In this document: positions 57,776-64,000 of the stretch, in pieces
Position numbering within the stretch: the first letter of the stretch is position 1
How the letters are laid out: every line of letters begins with the position of its first letter
NCBI RefSeq assembly: GCF_052857255.1
Contig: NC_135500.1
Location: forward strand, 54,089,272-54,153,271
DNA from: Amblyomma americanum
Taxonomy: Eukaryota; Arthropoda; Arachnida; Ixodida; Ixodidae
Direction of reading: 5' to 3'
DNA length: 64,000 nt
Program-made: the position numbers and the translations under genes
The notes under the pieces: generated by a model
What the model was told of the DNA's origin: nothing
The model's input: the letters and a program-made list of their open reading frames with translations, nothing else
The model's database searches: none

Positions 57776-59412
57776 ATGTGCTCATTCCAGCATTTTCTAC
57801 TGGTGCACTAGGCCCACAGAGACACCTGGCCCGATATGGCAGTTGCGGGTCGAGCAAATTCTCTTCGTGCACCTTCTGCCTTCCGCCATAAACGCTGTAT
57901 TGTCGGTGGCTTTGAATTCACTGCATCCCAGCATCAAGGTTTCTGCGTTTTCAATAAGCAGGACCACGATTTATCGACACTAGAAGACTGGCATGACTGC
58001 AGAAGAAAGCGGTACCCCCAAAGGCTGTATAACGCCAGGTGCCGCTGAAGGGGTCAAGGATGCAGTTTACTCGAAGTCCCGACAGTACAGCAGTCGGGTA
58101 CAGCTGGTGTATAGCGTTACCCTTCGGACGCCTTTGGAATGCTCACAGCATCCATATTGGCAAGAAAAGGGCATGGCCACGGTGCTGGTGCATGTTGATG
58201 CTTACGACTGACGGCGACTAGGAAGCTTGATCCCGTGATCGAAGAGAGTTTTACCAAAGCGAGTCGCAGCCATGGAGGATATGTGGGTAAAGTATACATG
58301 CGTTCTTGTGCATCCCGTCTGTAGTGTCTTTATTTGGACCTTGGACCCGAAGAAGGGCTAACTCATGGTTTCGAGCTGTGTGGTGCAGTACAAGTGTCGT
58401 TATCCCTTTCTCTAAGAAACAAGCCAAAAAAATCTTAGAGGAGGAGGAACAAATTTTTCTTTGTCGTTTAACAAAGAGGGTAGGGGCTAGAGATGAGGCT
58501 TAGACAGGTACGTGGGCTCTCGCGATGGCGCTTTTTTAATGTTAACTCACATGAGCCTCCCTTGAAGCTCAATCCGACACATAAAGCGACAAATGGTCGT
58601 TATTGTAGCCTAAACTACCATAAATACAGGAAAACTTGAACATCAATTCAAAATATTTCATAACAAGGATCCTTTAACTGCTCAAATAATTAAATATGTT
58701 TTGGTGATGATCCGGTTTAAAGGGGCTTTGTGCTGCAATGAGGGAATTTCCTATCTCTTCCCGGTGCAGCATGCGTAGTGTGCAGCCTATTGTTACTGCT
58801 GTGCGGCAGTTCATTGGCAAACCAGTAAAAAGGCATTTTATTCATCTCTCCTTCATTTATTGCTTCGATATTTATTCAACTTCCTCGGGTGAAAACTTTA
58901 AATCTGGAAAAAACAAAACTTAGGGTGAATTAAAATTTAAACAAGTGAAGTCAACGAATAAAGCAGACATAAGTGTCCTCTCACGTCTTTTTTTTATTCA
59001 TTGTTTATCTGGTTTTATAGTGTAAGTCAATAGTGACTGACTTCCTTCTTTAGCTGACTCTAACACCTGCTTCAGCATGCAGTACCATAGACACTAGGCA
59101 TTGTATTTTCACGGCTCCACTGAGTTGCTTTTAGAGAAAAGGTACGACAGGTAATAAGGAATAGGTAAAAATATTCGTTGCAAACTGCTCTTACCTCGGG
59201 GCGCTGTAGGGTGGAGGGGGAGTTTTCAAGGCATGCTTGCCGCCGCAATAAATCAAATTTTTCTGGCAGTGCACGTGGATTTTGTTTTGTGTTGCGTTGT
59301 AGAAGACGAAGCCATCAGCTTTGCACTGGATCTCGTCCCCGATACTCACGAGACAGAAAAAGAAGAAGAGGATTGCGGAGGCACCTGAGCAGTTCGAACG
59401 GTGCAATCTGAA
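57776..59412. other. no gene recognised; 5' flank of the repeat gene
   Basis: AT-rich. An in-frame TGA at 59386-59388 limits the 5' end of the lysine-rich gene. Confidence 0.45.
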
Positions 59413-59837
59413 ATGGCAAAAGATAAGAAAAATGCGGGCAAGGGTGGCAGCCAAGACTCTGGCAAGGCTTCGAGCAAGGCTTCCCCCAAGACCCCAAGTA
59501 AGACTGGGAGCAAAGCTTCGAGCAAGGCTTCTCCCAAGGATCCAAGTAAGACCGCCAGCAAAGCTTCGAGCAAGGCCATAGTCAAGGCTTCGAGCAATGC
59601 TCCGATCAAGAGTACGAGCAAAGCTCAGGGTAAAGCCCCGAGCAAAGCCCCAAGTAAGATCGCGAGCAAGGCCCCGAGCAAGGCTCCTAGCAAAGCTTCG
59701 AGTAAGGCTCCAACCAAGGCTTCAAGCAGTGCTCCGATGAGGAGTTCGAGCAAGGCTGCCAGCAAGGCTCCCAGCAAGGCTCCCAGCAAGGCCCCCAGCA
59801 AGATGCCAATCAAAGCACGCAGCAAAATGACACAGCG
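59413..59837 (+). CDS. lysine-rich K-x-x-S repeat protein, exon 1
   Basis: The frame starts at ATG 59413 in a good context (gaaATGg) after an in-frame stop at 59386. It reads MAKDKKNAGKGGSQDSG, then about 30 tetrapeptides of the form K-A/T-S/P-S/P up to the end SKMTQR. The protein is strongly basic and low in complexity, rich in Lys, Ala, Ser and Pro, with no signal peptide or helix. If unspliced it stops at TAA 59839-59841 (142 residues). The end cagcg/gtaaga is a good splice donor, however, and joining at 59837 to 62544 keeps the frame and the same composition. Such sequences resemble linker-histone tails and sperm nuclear basic proteins; that is only a compositional likeness and no function is claimed. 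A broken duplicate lies at 17937-18280. Confidence 0.6.
59464..59826 (+). repeat. 12-bp coding minisatellite
   Basis: About 30 imperfect copies of a 12-bp unit (aaggcttcgagc, aaggctcccagc and variants) lie in frame and encode K-x-x-S. The variation is mainly at third positions and in the second and third codons. Confidence 0.9.
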
Positions 59838-60095
59838 GTAAGACAACACTACCTTCGTATCATATTTGCATTTTTTGTACAGAAGAGCGGAAACGGCACT
59901 ATCGAATCTATTTTTAACGATAAATTATTGCACGCGGTGAGTAATGTCTGCATCCAACTAGCTTTACAATTCACTTCATTCCTAACAAACGACTTCATGA
60001 ATGGTCGCCTACTGTCCTCTAGAATATTTCAGGTGGGATCTGAAGTGCAAGCTGTAAATATAGGTTTCGTTCAAAAAAACTAAAATTGGTCTTTG

Positions 60096-60290
60096 AGGAA
60101 AGGAAATGGCGCAGTAATTGTCACACAACTCGATGGACACCCAAACCGCGCCGTAAGGGAAGGGAGAAGTGGGAGTGAAAGAAGAAAGAATAAGGTGCCG
60201 CAGTGGAGGGCTGCGGAGTAATTTCAGCCACCTGGGGGAATAAAATCACGCGTCGGAAGGACCGTACGTGCCTTTCATGGGCTCCACCGA
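60096..60290 (-). repeat. SINE, type B tail
   Basis: ggaaatggcgcagtaattgt, gcgccgtaagggaaggg and gtgccgcagtggagggctgc match the copy at 44965-45170. The part beyond the body is rearranged and it abuts the LINE at about 60300. Confidence 0.7.
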
Positions 60291-60299
60291 TTTCTGCCC

Positions 60300-62184
60300 C
60301 TGAGCTCCCGTGCAACACCATCCATCTTGCGGAAGAGGCCGCTATCAGTCAAGGACTGCCAGCCAGCCTCTGAGGGACTTTCTCTCCAATAGAAAAGCGT
60401 CAATAAGTATTGGTGATCGGACCTCCTCTCCGTTCAATCTAGGTTCCAAGGGCACTCCGCAGGGAGCGGTCTTGTCTCCGCTTCTCTTCAACCTGGCCAT
60501 GCGTGGGCTACCAGAGAAGCTAGACCGCATCCAAGGCATTGAGCACGCTATATACGCCGACGACTTTACGATCTGGTGTTGCAGCGGTAATGAAGGGGAA
60601 ATTCAAGGCCGGCTTCATGAAGCAGCGAATGTCGTGTGCCAGCATGCGGCGAGGTATGGGTTAACGTGCTCTCCCGAGAAATCAGAGTTACTCCTGATCG
60701 ACCGTGGCAAGAGGCAGAATACGGGGCTTTTGCCGTCCACTCCCTCTGTCGCCATTACGGTCCAAGGTATGAGCATTCCGATCAAGAAAGAGATCAAGAT
60801 CCTGGGAGCCATCATACCCAGCGGCAACACTAACACCACTACAATCAGACAGCTCCAAGCCTATTCCGAACAAGTCTCTAGAATGCTACGCCGGGTAACC
60901 AAGACAAGAAATGGGCTAAGAGAGAAGGAGGCCCTAGGATTAGTTCAGGCTTTCATTCTCTGTAAACTAACATACGCCACCCCGTACTTACGGCTTAGCA
61001 AAAAGGAAAAAGACCAACTAGATGTTATTATTCGAAAGGCAGTTAAGACGGCGCTGGGACTCCCTTTATGCACATCCACTAAGCGCTTACTCAAGCTGGG
61101 GATCCATAACACCATCGACGAACTAATAGAGGCCCACCGTGTAAATCAAATTGTCAGGCTCTCAACATCTAAGCCTGGCAGGAAAATATTACAGAAGCTG
61201 AGAATCAGTCCACCCCGGGAAGTCGCTGACAAGATCGACATGCCCGTGCAGATGAGATCACACATTACGACTCACCCCATACCAAAACGCATGGATGAGG
61301 AATATAACAGAGGACGGAGACTAGCCAGAGCTAGACATTTCTCTAAGCGCTGGGATGGAAACAAGGACACGATCTATGTCGATGCGGCTGGACCCGCTAA
61401 CGGAGTCGCGGCAATTGCAGCAGTTTCACCCCGGGGAGATATCATTGCAAGCAGCCTTATCCAAGCGGTGGATACCACATCGGCTGAAGAAGCAGCTTTC
61501 GCACTAGCGATATCAAAGAACAGCGAGGCAACGGTTATGTCCGACTCACAAGCAGCGGTACGCAATTACCTCAGAGGCCGCGTTGGCGCTCCGTGTTGGG
61601 AAATTTTGGAAAGGTCTAATCCTTCCAACATCCAGATCTTCTGGACGCCAGGGCACCTCTCAACGACGGGCAATGAGGCGGCCAACACAGCTGCTCGAGC
61701 TCTCCTCCTCCGAGCATCTGGCACGCAGCCTCTCTCTGACATAGTTGACAACCCCTCACCCTTACTAAGCTACGCAGAAATTACGGAGTACTATAAGATC
61801 ACAAGAAGGGAATATCCTCTTCCTCACAAAACCCTAAGTAAATATGAAGAGCACATAATCAGGCGACTACAAGCTAATACTCTGCCCAATCCTTACCTAA
61901 TGAGTAAATGGTACCCAGAAACCTACAATTCGTCCTGCCCCTTCTGTGGAGCAGTTGGCACACTCTTTCACGCGGTTTGGGAATGTCAAGAAAACCCAGA
62001 CTTGGACAGCAATCCCGATCCGACTCATGAGCGCTGGGAGGCAACCCTTCATAGCCACAGCCCACTCGACCAGAAATTGCTGGTTGAGAGGGGCCGGATT
62101 ATGATGGCGACCAATGGGTTCTCGTACTGAACCCACCCAGTTTTTGTGCTCTGAATAAATGTTTTTCCTCCTCCTCCTCCTCTG
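60300..62184 (+). mobile_element. 5'-truncated LINE in intron of the repeat gene
   Basis: The coding part is followed by a short 3' UTR with AATAAA (62154-62159) and a (tcc)n-like tail to about 62184. The endonuclease and the first reverse transcriptase motifs are missing. The rest is open, which suggests a recent insertion. Confidence 0.85.
60364..62130 (+). pseudogene. LINE ORF2: RT (partial), RNase H, CCHC
   Basis: Homology starts at about LRDFLSNRKASI. It has GTPQGAVLSPLLFNLAM and the catalytic YADD at 60553-60564 (IYADDFTIW). RNase H follows, with IYVDAAGP (D), SAEEAAFALAI (E), VMSDSQAAV (D) and WTPGHLSTTGNEAANTAA. A terminal knuckle CPFCGAVGTLFHAVWEC sits near 61940. There is no stop or frameshift over about 590 codons. 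The fragment lacks its own promoter and N-terminus, so it is dead by truncation, not by point damage. The RNase H points to an I-type LINE group. Confidence 0.88.
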
Positions 62185-62286
62185 ACCGCAGACGCCCAAC
62201 TCCCCGTCTCCCAGGTCTGCGTGCCGAGGCAGGGAGGAACGCCTTTTCTGGTGAAATTAAAATTGTCAATAGATCAAAAATCCACT

Positions 62287-62442
62287 TGGGAATCTTTGAC
62301 GTCCACTGACTTCATGCAGTACACGAGCCTCTGGCATTTTGTCTTCATCAAAATGCTGCCGCAATGGCCGGGATCGAACTGGATCGCACCGGCATCTTAC
62401 GGGTGAGCAGCCCAGCGCCATAACCACTCAACCACTGCGGCG
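62287..62442 (-). repeat. Ruka-like SINE, head and proximal body
   Basis: On the minus strand gttgagtggttatggcgctg provides box A and gatccagttcgatcccggcc box B. The body (atgaagacaaaatgccagag) follows. The distal tail is lost. Confidence 0.75.
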
Positions 62443-62543
62443 TTTAACAGCGATTATGACCAATAGACAAATGGACGGTTTTGCAAACGGTGCGACGGAA
62501 AATCTCATAATCGCTTGTGCGCGCATTCGGCCAATACGTGCAG

Positions 62544-62755
62544 GACCACACAGAAAGGGGAAGCCGGCCGCATGCTCTGGCCCAAGGCAACAGCCGGGGC
62601 CGCCAAGGCTGCTGCGTCCAGGGCTCTTTCCAGGGCGGCCTCTAAAGCCGGCAGTAAGGAAGGCTTCGGCAAATCAGGTGCCAAGAAATCCGCCAAACCA
62701 ACCGCCACCAACAAGTCGTCCTCGACCAAGTCGACTGCGTCTTCGAAGCCGGCCG
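62544..62755 (+). CDS. lysine-rich repeat protein, exon 2
   Basis: Acceptor aatacgtgcag precedes 62544 and donor gccg/gtaggt follows 62755; 212 bp, entering in phase 2 and leaving in phase 1. Joined to 59837 it gives MTQR then TTQKGEAGRMLWPKATAG, continuing AAKAAASRALSRAASKAGSK and ending STKSTASSKPA. The composition (Lys, Ala, Ser) matches exon 1, which supports one gene. The acceptor's pyrimidine tract is weak. An unspliced reading from ATG at 62571 is the alternative. Confidence 0.55.
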
Positions 62756-63004
62756 GTAGGTATCGCGCCTTGCGAAGTAGGGATAGTGATAAAAATGTCT
62801 TATAACTTGTTCTAATAAGTGACAGTCATAAAATAGCCGCAATAACAGCGCCCTTGGAGAAGAGATAGAGCAACCAGTGAAAGGGGGCGGAGAAGAGGAT
62901 GGCTTCGCATTAAATATGGAACGCCTAGGGCTTTGACGGGCACAGCTATCGCTGCGCGCGGGTGGAGTCACGCATTTTGCTTGCTTAAAAATGCTGCCGC
63001 CACT

Positions 63005-63215
63005 AGTAGTAGTAGTAGTAGTACGTGGTTTATTAAAATAATAATAAAAAGGAAGGAAAAGATGCTAGCCCCGGCATATGCCATCGAAACTGAAGCACTT
63101 GAGCTGGGGCAGCGGAAATAAAGGAAATAAAGGATAACAGCCAGATTGGAGAAATGAAAAGAAAGCGGTTAGGGGACAGGAAGAGAGGATAGGGGGAGAG
63201 GTAATATGCACAAAA
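63005..63215 (-). repeat. LINE 3' end (family shared with 47 kb)
   Basis: On the minus strand the order is ctccaatctggctgttatcc, gctgccccagctcaagtgct, tatgccggggctagcatc, tttattattattttaataaa and a (TAC)n tail at 63003-63023. This is the reverse of the copy at 47321-47508. Confidence 0.78.
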
Positions 63216-64000
63216 ACTAGTTACACAATAATAATTATGCACAGGTTGCGCGCGTGATTAGTTCATGATGAAGCAACCGCCACTACTAAGATTCGATAGG
63301 GTGACATCGCGCTTAGCAGCGGAAAGCCATATTGAGGGAGCAAATTTGGAAACCGTTGGATGAGGGAGGTTTTTACTGTTAATGATTTCAACACGCCCTC
63401 GCCTATTTTAGGGGTGTGTAGTCGTAGGCCAGTTGATAACACAGTAAAACGAAGAAAAAGCACTAAAGACACAAAACGAAGGTACGCGACAACACAGAGA
63501 AGTAAAATTCACTATGGGGCTCACAACTTGCCAGGGAAGGCCACCAGGACAACGCCAACTTCTACCTTTCTCTTGGAGTGCATTGCGCAGGCAATTCCAG
63601 AGGAATTCAGACGCATGCTGCATTGTGCACTGAAAGCCACGCCATCGCCTCCATCCCAATGACACAAAACAAAACCGTTGAAAACGAAATTTCGAAGCCA
63701 AGCGTTGAAGAATCCGACTTGTATCCAGTACTCGCATCATCTTTTTAGGTAATCGTCTCCAGGAGTCATAGCATCATAGTAACCATACCATCTTCTCCAG
63801 CTTTAACATTTTCGGCCTTTCACTGCTAGGGCTAGAATATCTTGCTTGCGAAACAATAACACCTGCCCCTACGATGTTTCTTCCGTGTTTGTAGTGCATG
63901 GACCTTGTGTTGGCCATTCGAAACGGGCTTCGACAATCCTCCAGGCGAAATGCTCCAGACAAGTCAGATTCTTCAATGCTGTTCTTCGCAATTTTCGCTT
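63216..64000. other. right edge; possible further exon at 63412-63481
   Basis: ctattttag/gggtg at 63411 and cgaag/gtacgc at 63481 bound a 70-bp segment. It would continue exon 2 in phase (G + GG) and reads VCSRRPVDNTVKRRKSTKDT, again basic. Nothing else was identified. Confidence 0.25.

Noticed and set aside
59625..59849. Hydrophobic LLGALLGALL-type protein on the minus strand
   Set aside because: It is the antisense of the K-x-x-S minisatellite; the plus-strand frame has a start, a donor and an in-frame continuation. The same applies to 17786-18172 on the minus strand.

Overview
The window looks like nuclear DNA of an ixodid (hard) tick. The basis is the mixture of tick-type tRNA-derived SINEs (Ruka-like), Penelope-like retroelements, Ty3/gypsy and RNase H-bearing LINE fragments, together with a spliced animal Ig-superfamily gene with phase-1 introns. 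No bacterial-type genes, rRNA, CRISPR arrays or operons were seen. Everything here was read by eye; species and family names were not checked against a database.

Layout. 1-3689: the 3' part of a Ty3/gypsy LTR retrotransposon (pol broken by two stops and one frameshift) and its 3' LTR. 3.7-9.9 kb: AT-rich sequence with one SINE. 9.94-17.79 kb: a large Penelope-like element (PLE) insertion made of two outward-facing tandem arrays. Each array is a 5'-truncated unit followed by a full unit, and the two full units (786 and 796 codons, reverse transcriptase plus GIY-YIG nuclease) are almost identical. The whole block has a candidate 10-bp target duplication. 17.9-18.5 kb: a decayed duplicate of a lysine-rich repeat gene whose better copy lies at 59.4 kb. 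18.5-28.0 kb: no gene recognised, apart from an old fragment of a second PLE family near 26.0-26.7 kb.

28.0-48.4 kb, minus strand: one spliced gene for a type I membrane receptor of the Sidestep kind (five Ig domains, one FnIII domain, one transmembrane helix, short basic tail). Eight exons can be placed with splice sites, and all but one join in phase 1. The signal-peptide exon and one small exon before the FnIII domain were not found. Its introns hold SINEs, LINE ends, a truncated LINE with an RNase H domain, and a 131-bp hairpin built from PLE ends.

48.4-59.4 kb: no recognisable protein gene; it contains SINEs, simple repeats and two GC-rich islands. 59.4-62.8 kb, plus strand: a lysine/alanine/serine-rich repeat gene in at least two exons (59413-59837 and 62544-62755) that splice in frame. 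Its intron contains a 5'-truncated LINE with an open frame of about 590 codons and a SINE. A LINE 3' end and a possible third exon follow near the right edge.

The host genes thus appear to be a neuronal or cell-surface adhesion receptor and a basic low-complexity protein. Most other recognisable sequence is retroelement-derived. The most unusual structures are the palindromic PLE block, its frame-switching A-tract, and the duplicated K-x-x-S gene.
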